A stretch of 49,393 nt of DNA from Paludibacter propionicigenes (GTDB taxonomy: Bacteria; Bacteroidota; Bacteroidia; Bacteroidales; JAIFNL01). Positions 8,291 to 17,200 of this stretch are shown one piece after another. The stretch covers positions 1 through 49,393 of the forward strand of contig DYNA01000011.1 of assembly GCA_020721325.1 (NCBI GenBank). The letters run 5' to 3'. A program made the translations under genes and the position numbers. Position 1 is the stretch's first letter. Every line of letters starts with the position of its first letter. The notes beneath the pieces were generated by a model. It searched no databases. It saw nothing but the letters and a program-made list of their open reading frames with translations, and was not told the origin of the DNA.

Positions 8291-8574
8291 TCTGGTCGCT
8301 GAGTGCAAAAGAGGATTTAAAAACGATTTACCTGTATTATTCTCAATTTTCGATAGCCATAGCCAACCGAATTGTGGACAGAATTTATGAAAAAACCTCT
8401 ATTTTGCAAAATCCAAAAGCCGAACAATCTGGTCAATTTGATGAATACAATCCCGATTTTAGACGTTTAATTTCAGGAAATTATAAAATATTTTACAAAA
8501 TTTTGGAACAACAAATACTTATTGTCCGCATTTTCGATTCTCGACAAAATCCGCTTAAAGCAAATGACAAATAA
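8269..8574 (+). CDS. ParE-type toxin
   Basis: A 101-residue RelE/ParE superfamily toxin. The ParE fold pattern is visible: 'IIWSLSAKEDLKTIYLYYSQFSIAIANRIVDRIY' (N-terminal helices), 'FDEYNPDFRRLISGNYKIFYKI' (the RRLI.GNYKIFY core strand) and 'ILIVRIFDSRQNP' (the last strand, R-x-F-D-x-R-x-x-P). Known ParE members poison gyrase; the target here is inferred from family only. The start codon lies inside the antitoxin gene (22-bp overlap), implying translational coupling. It appears intact. Confidence 0.88.
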   Translation: MENAKEIIWSLSAKEDLKTIYLYYSQFSIAIANRIVDRIYEKTSILQNPKAEQSGQFDEYNPDFRRLISGNYKIFYKILEQQILIVRIFDSRQNPLKANDK

Positions 8575-8591
8575 AAGTTTAACAAACAAAT

Positions 8592-8639
8592 AATCTTTAC
8601 TTTTTTTCGAGTAAAAATTGGTATTTTTGTAGAAAAAAG
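8592..8639 (+). promoter_or_regulatory. Repeated promoter block P3 (before S41 peptidase gene)
   Basis: AATCTTTAC, T-run, CGAGTAAAAATTGG, TATTTTTG (8622-8629), TAGAAAAAAG. The following GAAATTTGAGAAAT is also found after block P6. A leader of about 110 nt precedes the ATG at 8743. Confidence 0.72.
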
Positions 8640-8742
8640 AAATTTGAGAAATAAAATAACTGGCTTGGTATTTGTGTAATTTCCTTAAACAAAAATTTGA
8701 AAATCTATTTTTTTACCGAAAAACTTTAAAGAAACTTAAATC

Positions 8743-10167
8743 ATGAAAAAAACAATTTTATTTTTAATTTTTCACTCACTTTTTTTTAACAGTTTTGCAC
8801 AAAATAATTTATCAAATATTCATTTCCAAAATGATTTTAAGCAATTTCAAACTATTATTGAAAAAATTAATCCTCAATTAGAAATAAAAAGAAGTGTAAC
8901 AAATTATAATATTTTACGACAAATAGCAAATTATCAAAAACAAATTGATACCTGTACTAATATTCAATCGTTTATAAACATTATCCAACATTGTTTGAGT
9001 GCTAATATTGATAATCATTTTTATTTAACAGACAGTCTAATTGTTTCTGAAATTACTGAAAGAGAAGCACAAAGAAGAAATTTTGAAAAAATGAAAATGA
9101 TTAAAACCTGTTTCTTATCAAAAAGTTTAATTAAAAGAACACATAAAATTTTACCCGTAAAATACATTGATGGTAAATATTTTCTTATAAATGATATAAC
9201 GCAAGCTAACTATTTGTTTTCGAGCGGAAGTGAAATCTTAGAATGTAATCATTTACAGATAGATACTTTTGTAAAAGAAAACATTGATAATTTTATCAAC
9301 GCTTCGCACTGGGATTTTGATAATCAAAAATTTTTCAATGAATATTTCTATTTGACAATAGATGACAATGTACATAATTTATTGATAGAGAATGAATTAC
9401 TTGAATTTTCAAAAAATATTGTTTATACTTTCGAAAATTCTTTTTACACTCAAAAAAAAATAGAAAGTATTGATAATATTTTATATATAAAAATACCTGA
9501 AATGTCTTTGGATAGTTTTTATATAAACGAACTTTTGAAATATCAAACTTCTGAAATACATGGAGTTATAATTGATATTCGAGGAAATATGGGTGGAACT
9601 GATGAGGCATGGCAGAAAATTTTAAGTTTAATTTTAGATGCTGATTTTGAATACATTGAGCCTATTTATTTTAGAAATACAAAATTGCTGAAAAAAGAAT
9701 TTGGTATAAAAGCACCTATTGCAAAAAATAACAATTTTGCAAGAAAATATTATTTGGATTTTAGCCAAACAAATAAAATTTTCAAGCATGAAAATTCATT
9801 AAAATATAATGGAAAAATTATTGTAATTCAAGATAGAACTATTTTTTCGGGAGCTTCTAATTTTATTAATGCCATTTCGCAAAAAGAAAATGTTTTCATC
9901 ATAGGTCAGTCTTCGGGTTGGCTTTTGGGTTATACAAGTATGCCGCGCATTTTTTCATTAAAAAATACACATATTTCTTTTGTTATGCCTATAAGTATTG
10001 ATATTCAAAACACAAAAAAGATTTCGGAAAGTTATCGGAATAAAATAGATTTTGAAATACCTTTAAATTTAGAATATTATCAAAATATATATTCTGATAA
10101 AAAGAGCAATGATATAATAAAAAATGATATTTTAATTCAAAAAGCGATTGATATTATATCCGAATAA
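8743..10167 (+). CDS. S41-family peptidase-like secreted protein
   Basis: A 474-residue protein with a signal peptide (MKKTILFLIFHSLFFNSFAQ). The C-terminal half has the S41 (tail-specific protease / IRBP) fold signature. It shows a strand 'NILYIKIPEMSLDSFYI', then 'GVIIDIRGNMGGTDEAW', then 'KIIVIQDRTIFSGASNFINAI', where Ser369 of F-S-G-A-S is at the usual nucleophile position, and 'VFIIGQSSGWLLG'. The Lys that follows the nucleophile in CtpA-type proteases is not obvious, so the active site may be of the Lys-independent kind or degenerate. No PDZ domain is evident. It is unusual to find this gene inside a toxin-antitoxin array under the same promoter type; it is probably periplasmic or surface-exposed. 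Codon and base use is more AT-rich than in the PUL genes downstream. Confidence 0.75.
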   Translation: MKKTILFLIFHSLFFNSFAQNNLSNIHFQNDFKQFQTIIEKINPQLEIKRSVTNYNILRQIANYQKQIDTCTNIQSFINIIQHCLSANIDNHFYLTDSLIVSEITEREAQRRNFEKMKMIKTCFLSKSLIKRTHKILPVKYIDGKYFLINDITQANYLFSSGSEILECNHLQIDTFVKENIDNFINASHWDFDNQKFFNEYFYLTIDDNVHNLLIENELLEFSKNIVYTFENSFYTQKKIESIDNILYIKIPEMSLDSFYINELLKYQTSEIHGVIIDIRGNMGGTDEAWQKILSLILDADFEYIEPIYFRNTKLLKKEFGIKAPIAKNNNFARKYYLDFSQTNKIFKHENSLKYNGKIIVIQDRTIFSGASNFINAISQKENVFIIGQSSGWLLGYTSMPRIFSLKNTHISFVMPISIDIQNTKKISESYRNKIDFEIPLNLEYYQNIYSDKKSNDIIKNDILIQKAIDIISE

Positions 10168-10181
10168 AATAAAACAAATAA

Positions 10182-10232
10182 TAAAATTTTTATTTTTTTT
10201 CGGCTAAAAATTAGTATTTTTGTAAAAAAAAA
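10182..10232 (+). promoter_or_regulatory. Repeated promoter block P4 (before Bro-N/Fic gene)
   Basis: AAAATTTTT, T-run, CGGCTAAAAATTAG, TATTTTTG (10215-10222), TAAAAAAAA. It lies about 34 bp upstream of the ATG at 10256. Confidence 0.72.
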
Positions 10233-10255
10233 GCAAAATTTTCAAATAAGCTAAA

Positions 10256-11137
10256 ATGAGCAATTCCAAAATATCCATTCGTTTTTTCGACGACCGACAA
10301 GTGCGAGCCGTTTGGGACGAGCAAAACGCCAAATGGTGGTTTTCGGTATTGGATATTGTGGCAGTACTTACTCAGCAAGAAGATTACACCAAAACACGCA
10401 ACTATTGGAAATATCTGAAAGCCAAACTAAAAAAAGAAAACAGTCAAGTGGTTAGTGCCACTACCCAGTTGAAATTTCTTGCGCCCGATGGCAAAATGCG
10501 ATTGGCTGATATGTTAGATTATGCAGGCATAATAGCATTAGGCAAAGAGTTTCCGAGCAAAAAAGCAAACCGATTTATCGAATGGTTTACATTTAGCGAT
10601 GAAAGTATTGACGGCAAAAGTAAAATCAAAGCCTATTCACTGTTTGAAAGTTCGTTTATCGACAGCATAGAAGTAGGCACAACCAAAGGATTGCAACAAA
10701 TACACGCTTATTTGTTTGGCGGTTTATACGATTTTGCAGGACAAATTCGCCAGAAAAACATTTCAAAAGGTGGGTTTCAATTTGCCGTAGCACGCTTTTT
10801 AGACAGCACATTAAAGCAAATTGAAGCCATGCCGGAAAACACGTTTGAGGACGTTGTAAACAAATATGTAGAAATGAACATTGCCCACCCATTTATGGAA
10901 GGCAACGGCAGAACCACCCGAGTATGGCTGGATTTGATACTCAAAAAACGCCTTAAAAAATGCGTCGATTGGAGTAAAATAAGCAAACAAGATTACATGA
11001 ATGCCATGAAACTTAGCCCAATAGAAAGCAATGTTTTAAAATTGCTTCTCGAAAATGCTCTCACAAGCCAAATTAACGACCGCGAGATGTTTTTAAAAGG
11101 CATTGATTATTCATATTATTACGAAGAAAATGAATAG
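10256..11137 (+). CDS. Bro-N/Fic fusion protein with C-terminal autoinhibitory motif
   Basis: A 293-residue two-domain protein. Residues about 5-110 resemble the Bro-N/antirepressor-like domain: [32 protein letters not shown], then [25 protein letters not shown]. Residues about 125-293 form a Fic domain with the complete active-site loop HPFMEGNGR (His211 catalytic, Arg219), which transfers AMP or another nucleotide group to a target Ser/Thr/Tyr. The C-terminus ends [17 protein letters not shown]. The S286-Y-Y-Y-E290 element matches the (S/T)xxxE inhibitory motif placed C-terminally in class III Fic proteins, so activity should be self-limited by Glu290. It has no separate antitoxin gene, consistent with built-in inhibition. 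Base composition is higher in GC than the neighbouring cassettes. The N-terminal domain may target it to DNA or a partner. Confidence 0.88.
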   Translation: MSNSKISIRFFDDRQVRAVWDEQNAKWWFSVLDIVAVLTQQEDYTKTRNYWKYLKAKLKKENSQVVSATTQLKFLAPDGKMRLADMLDYAGIIALGKEFPSKKANRFIEWFTFSDESIDGKSKIKAYSLFESSFIDSIEVGTTKGLQQIHAYLFGGLYDFAGQIRQKNISKGGFQFAVARFLDSTLKQIEAMPENTFEDVVNKYVEMNIAHPFMEGNGRTTRVWLDLILKKRLKKCVDWSKISKQDYMNAMKLSPIESNVLKLLLENALTSQINDREMFLKGIDYSYYYEENE

Positions 11138-11151
11138 ATTGAAAATGAAAT

Positions 11152-11201
11152 TCAAATTTTTTACTTTTTTTGAGAAAAATTAGTATTTTTGTAGAAAAAT
11201 T
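11152..11201 (+). promoter_or_regulatory. Repeated promoter block P5 (before truncated antitoxin)
   Basis: CAAATTTTTTAC, T-run, GAGAAAAATTAG, TATTTTTG (11184-11191), TAGAAAAAT. It differs from P6 at only a few positions. Confidence 0.7.
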
Positions 11202-11221
11202 AAATTTTGAAAATAGTAACT

Positions 11222-11311
11222 ATGCAGACAACTTTAAATTATATATACAACGAAAAAGGTTTGGCGGAATACGTTGTTGTTCCAGTAAGACAAATTGATT
11301 TTTTTTATTAA
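11222..11311 (+). pseudogene. Truncated antitoxin start (29 codons)
   Basis: An ATG 30 bp after block P5 opens a 29-codon frame, MQTTLNYIYNEKGLAEYVVV... ending QIDFFY-stop. The first residues resemble the start of small antitoxins, and the MQ(A/T)TLN opening is shared with the antitoxin at 8024. The reading frame runs into a T-rich stretch and no toxin follows, so this looks like the surviving promoter and 5' end of a deleted toxin-antitoxin cassette. From 11312 to 11440 I see only AT-rich sequence. Confidence 0.55.
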
Positions 11312-11444
11312 TTTACTTATATTCAATATTTTAACAACTACATAAAAAAACATTGTAAATATTTTATGAAACATTTTAGCAAAATTTAGATTATTTTTCT
11401 TAAATATTTCCTACTCAAAACAAAAAATTCTATTTCATTTTTTG

Positions 11445-11452
11445 TATATTTG
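11445..11452 (+). promoter_or_regulatory. -7 promoter element for RelBE-like pair
   Basis: TATATTTG, a match to TAnnTTTG, 28 bp upstream of the ATG at 11480. Unlike its neighbours, this pair does not have the repeated P-block. Confidence 0.5.
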
Positions 11453-11479
11453 CAAATAAAATCTATAAAATATATAATT

Positions 11480-11692
11480 ATGACTGCAATTGTTATTTCT
11501 ACTAAAAACAAAGCCGATTTAAAATTATTTTCGGATTTGGCTCAAAGAATAGGAGTTAAAATAAAAACTTTAACAGATGAAGAGTTATTAGATTTGGGCT
11601 TGCTCAATGCAATGGAAGAAGGCAAGGAAACGGAATTTGTGCCAAAAGAATTAATAATGAAAAAGCTTAAACGAAATGGAAACAAAATTTAG
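11480..11692 (+). CDS. Antitoxin of RelBE-like pair
   Basis: A 70-residue protein, starting at the ATG of MTAIVISTKNKADLKLFSDL; an upstream in-frame TTG at 11450 overlaps the promoter and is unlikely to be used. The N-terminus looks like a short beta-strand-helix DNA-binding part. It is followed by the acidic 'LTDEELLDLGLLNAMEEGKETEFVP' helix, which would cover the toxin, and a basic tail. It overlaps the toxin start by 17 bp, a typical coupling arrangement. No premature stop is seen, so it is probably functional although its toxin is broken. Confidence 0.75.
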   Translation: MTAIVISTKNKADLKLFSDLAQRIGVKIKTLTDEELLDLGLLNAMEEGKETEFVPKELIMKKLKRNGNKI

Positions 11693-11945
11693 AAAAAGCT
11701 TTGAGAAAGATATTGATAAAATTAATAGTCAAGATGTTTTAAATGAGATTGCTAATGTTATAGAAAATGTAGAAAATGCCAAAAAACCGCAAGATATTGC
11801 TAATATAAAGAAAATGAAAGGCAATAAAAATGCCTTTCGTATTCGTATAGGTAGATATAGAATTGGTATTTTTATAGTTAATTAAACAGTTGAATTTACA
11901 AGAGTATTAGCAAGAGATAAAATTTATAAATACTTTCCTGATTAA
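11676..11945 (+). pseudogene. RelE-type toxin with in-frame premature stop
   Basis: The frame encodes METKFRKSFEKDIDKINSQD..., with the RelE core 'IKKMKGNKNAFRIRIGRYRIGIFIVN'. TAA at 11883-11885 interrupts it. The same frame continues without any shift as TVEFTRVLARDKIYKYFPD and then a TAA at 11943-11945. The 'VLARDKIYKYFP' tail is the normal C-terminal strand of this toxin group, so a single nonsense change has removed the last 19 residues. These usually include basic and aromatic active-site residues. The toxin is therefore predicted to be inactive unless the stop is read through. It is preceded by an intact antitoxin gene. Confidence 0.8.
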
Positions 11946-11950
11946 AAATT

Positions 11951-11984
11951 AAAAGCCTTTTTAAAATTTTACAACGGCTTTTTT
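11951..11984 (+). terminator. Possible terminator after RelBE-like pair
   Basis: AAAAGCC (11951-11957) pairs with GGCTTTT (11976-11982), followed by further T residues. It lies directly after the restored toxin stop at 11945. The loop is long and AT-rich, so strength is uncertain. Confidence 0.5.
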
Positions 11985-12051
11985 ACTTTCCAAACAATTT
12001 TTCATTAAATTTTTTTTTCATTGGTACACATCGAAACGGCTCGGAACGCAT
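11983..12051 (-). other. GC-richer block with 22-codon minus-strand frame
   Basis: The stretch around 12022-12060 is conspicuously GC-rich for this region. On the minus strand an ATG at 12051 opens a short frame beginning MRSEPFRCVPM and ending LFGK before a stop. It may be the relic tail of a lost gene. I do not recognise it with certainty and do not claim expression. Confidence 0.3.
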
Positions 12052-12117
12052 ACCAGTGCAAAATATAATTTCAAAAATGAATATAGAATTTTTTTTTGAA
12101 ATGCCTTGGAAAATAAT

Positions 12118-12168
12118 TCAAAATTTTTTACTTTTTTTGAGAAAAATCAATACTTTTGTAAAAAAATG
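12118..12168 (+). promoter_or_regulatory. Repeated promoter block P6 (upstream of ECF sigma gene)
   Basis: CAAAATTTTTTAC, T-run, GAGAAAAATCAA, TACTTTTG (12151-12158), TAAAAAAATG, then GAAATTTGAGAAAT as after P3. It is 89 bp before the sigma factor ATG and could drive it, or be left over from a lost cassette. Confidence 0.6.
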
Positions 12169-12246
12169 AAATTTGAGAAATCAATTTTCAAATAAAAAAA
12201 ACGGCTTAATTATTATTTTTTCAGATAAAAAAAAGAATTATTTTAA

Positions 12247-12816
12247 ATGCTCATTACAGAAGAATTAATTTCACTTTTACACAATGGAGATGAAAAAACT
12301 TTTGAAACCATTTTCAAGCATTGGTTTGAAAAACTTGTGAATTATGCTTATAAGCTAATTAAAAATGACGATCTTGCTTCGGAAATTGTAGAAGATTTTT
12401 TTGTTTATTTTTGGGAAAATCTTCAAAAAATTGAAATAAATACGTCGCTAAATGCCTATTTTTTTAAAAGTATCCACAATCGGTGCCTAAAAGAAATCAG
12501 GCATGAATTGATAAAACAAAAATATGAAAATTTTACAAAATTAAGTGTCGATAACAATTTTTATGATACTGAAATCCCAATTTCGCCACTTTTAACTCAA
12601 GAATTGCAACAAAAAATTGATTTTGCAGTGAATCAATTGCCGCATCAATGCAAAGAAATATTTACCCTTAGCCGCTTTGAAGACCTGAGCTATAAAGAGA
12701 TAGCCGAAAAACTTCAATTATCTGAAAATACCGTAAAAACACAAATAAAACGCGCCTTGAAAAAACTCAGAACTGAATTGGCTGATTATTTACCTTCCAT
12801 TTTATTTTTATTCTAA
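12247..12816 (+). CDS. ECF RNA polymerase sigma factor (FecI-like)
   Basis: A 189-residue sigma-70-family ECF factor of the kind that controls PULs in Bacteroidota. Region 2 lies at about residues 20-85 (FKHWFEKLVNYAYKLIKNDD, EIVEDFFVYFWENL, AYFFKSIHNRCLKEIR). Region 4 lies at about 125-180 (LPHQCKEIFTLSRFEDLSYKEIAEKLQLSENTVKTQ...RALKKLR). It would direct transcription of the SusCD genes downstream once released by the FecR-type anti-sigma encoded at 13130. It is the first gene of the locus and has no extra C-terminal domain. Confidence 0.93.
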   Translation: MLITEELISLLHNGDEKTFETIFKHWFEKLVNYAYKLIKNDDLASEIVEDFFVYFWENLQKIEINTSLNAYFFKSIHNRCLKEIRHELIKQKYENFTKLSVDNNFYDTEIPISPLLTQELQQKIDFAVNQLPHQCKEIFTLSRFEDLSYKEIAEKLQLSENTVKTQIKRALKKLRTELADYLPSILFLF

Positions 12817-12864
12817 TTCCTTTAACAATAGTTCGTTAATCTTTTGTAATGGATTAAATAACAG

Positions 12865-12948
12865 AACTTTGCCAAAGTTTACGTATTTTGATTATTATGC
12901 AGATAATTAACTATTTAGCAATTTACAAACTGCAACTTTGGCAAAGTT
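12865..12948. repeat. AACTTTGCCAAAGTT element, dispersed (long-loop copy)
   Basis: AACTTTGCCAAAGTT at 12865-12879 and its reverse complement AACTTTGGCAAAGTT at 12934-12948, separated by 54 bp. Each half is itself nearly palindromic. The same element occurs at 22698, 30977 and 32104. It lies between the sigma gene and the FecR gene, where it could attenuate transcription. Confidence 0.8.
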
Positions 12949-13129
12949 TAATGAAGTATTACTTTAAGAAATTTGACTTTTTTTATTTTTTTTAATCACG
13001 TCTATCTTGTTGAAATTCAATTAATTTATGAAAATTATTTACTTTTTTCAAAAAAAATGGAAAAAAAATGATAACCGTTGTAACCCTGTTTGCAATTTGA
13101 AGGGTCATACATTTACAAACGCAAAAAAT

Positions 13130-14212
13130 ATGAATTTTAAAAATAAAAAATACGACGAAATAGAAAACTTGCTTATTGCCTATATTTGTAACGATATTGG
13201 CGAAAAAGATAAGTTTTTTGTAGAAAATTGGTTGCAGCAAGACCAAAAAAATAGAGATTATTTCGCATTTTTGCAAAAAAATTACATTTCGGCACAAGAA
13301 AAAACAGCAACAAATAAAACTGAAGATGCTTGGAAAAATGTAAAATTGAAATATTTCCAAAGACAAATTACTGCCAATCAACAATTAAAAGAACAATCGA
13401 ATCTACGATTTATAAAATTGAATACAAAATTTCGCATTAGCATAGCCGCTGCGGCTGTTTTACTTATTTTGTTTTCTACCGTTTTGTTCCAGTTGCTTAA
13501 TTCTACCGATTCTAAAAAAGACCAACTTACTTTTACTGAAATTGTAGCCCCTTTGGGTTCAAAAACCTTAGTAAATCTTCAAGACGGTTCTAAAATTTGG
13601 CTAAATGCCGGAACAAAATTGATATACAATTCTCAATTTTCCAATTCAAACCGAGAAGTTACGCTCGATGGCGAAGCCTATTTTGAAGTTGCCAAAAGTA
13701 AAAATCAATTTACGGTGCGCACTTCCGATTTAGAGGTGAAAGTTTACGGAACTCACTTTAACATAACGGCTTACGCCGAAGAAAATCTAATTTCAACTAC
13801 TTTGGCAAAAGGTTCGATTGGAATAAGTTTTTCGGGAAAAGAAGGCGTTTTGAAAATGCAAGCCAATCAACAAGCCATTTTTGACAAAACAACTAAAAAA
13901 TTGAAACTTCATAAAAATATTTATACCGGAAAATTTATTTCGTGGAAAAATGACGAATGGTACATTGAAAACGAAACTCTCGAAAGTTTAACTCGAAAGT
14001 TGGAACGTAAATACGCCATCAAAATTATTTACGAAAATGAAAACTGTAAAAAATATAAATTTACCGGAACACTTACCAACGAAACGCTTGGGCAAATTTT
14101 GAAATTAATTGAAATTTCTGCTCCTGTTAAATATTCTATTCGTGGAGATAGTGTTTTGATAAGTGAAAACTCTAAAACCAAAAATAAATTTAAGAATGTT
14201 CTAAAAGAATAA
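13130..14212 (+). CDS. FecR-family anti-sigma factor
   Basis: An inner-membrane anti-sigma of 360 residues when started at the ATG at 13130. The longer frame from 13028 adds a 34-residue tract with no family resemblance, and MNFKNKKYDEIENLLIAY is the typical beginning. The order is: cytoplasmic anti-sigma domain (residues 1-95), transmembrane helix 'ISIAAAAVLLILFSTVLFQLL' (about 102-124), periplasmic FecR domain (EIVAPLGSKTLVNLQDGSKI, LNAGTKLIY, GEAYFEVAK), and a C-terminal DUF4974/STN-like domain (LESLTRKLERKYAIKI, GTLTNETLGQILKLIE). It holds the ECF sigma until SusC signals that substrate is being imported. It overlaps no other gene; susC starts 87 bp downstream. Confidence 0.92.
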   Translation: MNFKNKKYDEIENLLIAYICNDIGEKDKFFVENWLQQDQKNRDYFAFLQKNYISAQEKTATNKTEDAWKNVKLKYFQRQITANQQLKEQSNLRFIKLNTKFRISIAAAAVLLILFSTVLFQLLNSTDSKKDQLTFTEIVAPLGSKTLVNLQDGSKIWLNAGTKLIYNSQFSNSNREVTLDGEAYFEVAKSKNQFTVRTSDLEVKVYGTHFNITAYAEENLISTTLAKGSIGISFSGKEGVLKMQANQQAIFDKTTKKLKLHKNIYTGKFISWKNDEWYIENETLESLTRKLERKYAIKIIYENENCKKYKFTGTLTNETLGQILKLIEISAPVKYSIRGDSVLISENSKTKNKFKNVLKE

Positions 14213-14299
14213 TCCGTATAAATTTCATAATCACCTGACAACTAAATAGTTAATTTAGTTGAATGGGAGAAATACATTTAAAATTTTAATTAAAAACAG

Positions 14300-17200
14300 A
14301 TGAATAAACAATTTTTATTAAATCACAAATTTCACTTTTTTGATTTTCATTTTTTGCAAAAAAGTAAATTTTTACTGCCACTTGCGTTTAGTTTTATGTT
14401 CTTTTCTTTTAGCTTTTCAGCAAAAGCTCAAGAAGAAATTTCCATAAACGAATCGGAAAAAACAATCAAGGAAGTTTTGAGAAAAATTGAAAAAACAAGT
14501 TCGTATCGTTTTTTTTATAATTCGGAACTTACCGATTTAGAAAAAAAAGTTAGTATTTCAGAAACAAATATTTCTGTATTTTCTGTTTTGAAAACCATTT
14601 TGCAAGAGACAAATTTGACGTACAAAGAAATGGAAAACAAACTGATTCTTATTGCGCCAAAAAATAGCATGAACAACCGAACTATTAATGGAAATGTGAA
14701 AGAAAGCGGCACCGAAAATACACTTCCGGGCGTTAAAGTAATGCTCAAAGGTACAACTCAAGGAACTTTGACCGATTTCGATGGCAATTTTTCGCTCGAA
14801 GTGCCATCGAATGAGACTATTTTAGTTTTTTCGTTCATTGGCTATCAAAATGTTGAAGTTTCTGTTGGTTTACAAAACAATTTTTCAGTTGAAATGAAAG
14901 TGGAAGACGAACAATTAGAAGAAATAGTTGTTATTGGCTATGGAACACTCAAAAAAGACGACTTAACCGGCTCGGTTGCAGCCGTTGATGTTGCGGAGCT
15001 TAAAGAAAATCCGGTCGCGGATATTGGTGCTGCTATGCAAGGTAAGGCTTCTGGTGTTCAGATTATTACATCAGGAGAACCGGGTTCGGGAACTACTTTT
15101 AGAATTCGTGGTATTGGCACAATCGGTAACAACAATCCACTGATAGTGGTGGACGGAATGCCGCTCAATGGACCTCTTAATCAATTAAATATGAATGATA
15201 TAGAATCGCTTCAAATTTTAAAAGACGCTTCTTCTACTGCCATTTACGGTGCGCGTGGTGCAAACGGAGTGGTTATTATTACCACAAAAAGAGGAAAAAA
15301 CGGAAAAACTTCGCTTTCGCTAAATACTTTTGCCGGATTTTCCGAACCTACTAAAATGATAGAAGTTCTGAACGCCCAAGATTTTGCACAACTTCACAAC
15401 GAAATGATGCTCAATGGAGGACTCTATACAAACCCCGATTTTTCAAATCCAAAAGCCTTAGGCGAAGGAACCGACTGGCTTGGCGAATTTTTCAATCCGG
15501 CTTTTAAACACAGCACAACGCTTTCGTACAGCGGCGGAACTGAAAAAACAAATCTTTATACTTCATTTAATCTTTACGAAGAAAAAGGAATTATTTTAAG
15601 TACTGATTATCGCCGGTTTATTTTTCAACTCAATTCAGATACAAAAGTTACCGATTATCTTAAATTCGGCAACAGTCTGAAAGTAAATCACGATATTAAA
15701 AACAGCGGTTCAACCAGCATACAAGGGGCATTAACTTCATTACCAACTCAAAAAGTTTACGATGAGAATGGTAATTTTACCGGCCCCGAAGGCGAACCGC
15801 TTTATTCGGGCGACATTAACAACCCCATTGGATTGGCAAAAACCGTTGAACAAGCTACAAAAGGATATAATTTTCAAGGAAATGTATTTACCGAAGTAAT
15901 TTTTTTAGAAAATTTTAGTTTCAAATCAGTTTTTGGTCTTGAAGCCAATTTTTGGAACAATCGAACTTGGTCGCCGCCATACAGTTGGGGCGTTAAAGAG
16001 CAAGTTGATGCATACTTGGGACAAGGTTCAAATCAAAGCATTACTTGGCTATGGGACAACACATTATCCTACAACAAGGAATTTGAAAACGGTTTCAATC
16101 TGAATGCCATGATGGGAACAAGTGCGCAGGCGAATAAATTTGAATACATTTCCGGCTCTATTCAAAACTTTCCAAGCAATTCCACTCAAACGCTCAACAA
16201 CGGGTTAGAACAAATTAAGCTGAACGGAACAGGTTCTGAATGGGCTATTTTTTCTTATTTTACACGGGTAAACTTAAATTTTAAAAATAAATATTACGCT
16301 ACCGCAACGGTTCGCCGCGATGGTTCTTCGCGTTTTGGGCAAGGAAATAAATTTGGTACATTTCCTTCTGCATCATTGGCTTACCGAATTTCGGAAGAAG
16401 AATTTTTTAATTTTACTTTCATAGAAAGTTTAAAATTACGTGCCGGTTTTGGAGTTACCGGAAATCAGGAAATCGGAAACTATGCTTTTGCATCTTCTTT
16501 CAATACATACAGTTACAATTTCAATGGAAATTTGGTAAGTGCCGTTATTCCTACTGTTTTGCCCAATACCAACGTAAAATGGGAAGCGCAAGAGCAATTC
16601 AATATCGGGCTTGATGCTGATTTGTTTAAATCGCGAATTAGCTTAATTTTAGATGCTTACATCAAAAATACAACCGATATGCTTGTGCCTCAATCCGTTC
16701 CGGTAACTTCCGGTTATTCTGATATTTACGTGCCTTACGTAAATGCCGGACAAATTCAAAACAAAGGAATTGAAGTTACCATTACTTCTTACAATGTTTC
16801 CAAAACTAATTTTTCTTGGAATACCGATTTAATTTTTTCTTTAAACAAAAATGAAGTAATTGATATCAACAGCGATGTTCCTATGACAAGTGGCAGTATT
16901 GGGCTGAACTATACGCTTTCGCGAATACAAAATGGCTATCCCATCAATATTTTTTATGGATTTGTAACCGATGGAATTTTCCAAACTCAAGCCGAAGTCG
17001 AAAATCACGCCATTCAAGTTCCCGGAACTTCGCCCGCCAACAGCACTTCGCCCGGCGATATTCGCTTCAAAGACCTCAACAACGATGGCATTATCAACGA
17101 TTACGACCGTACTTTTCTCGGCACGCCCAATCCAGATTTCATTTTTTCTCTAAACAATACCCTAAAATACAAAAATTGGAGCTTAAATATTTATCTACAA

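Noticed and set aside
11450-11479. TTG start for the RelB-like antitoxin
   Set aside because: It overlaps the predicted -7 element; the ATG at 11480 gives a normal antitoxin start.
13028-13129. N-terminal extension of the FecR protein (34 residues)
   Set aside because: It does not resemble the family; the ATG at 13130 gives the usual FecR start.
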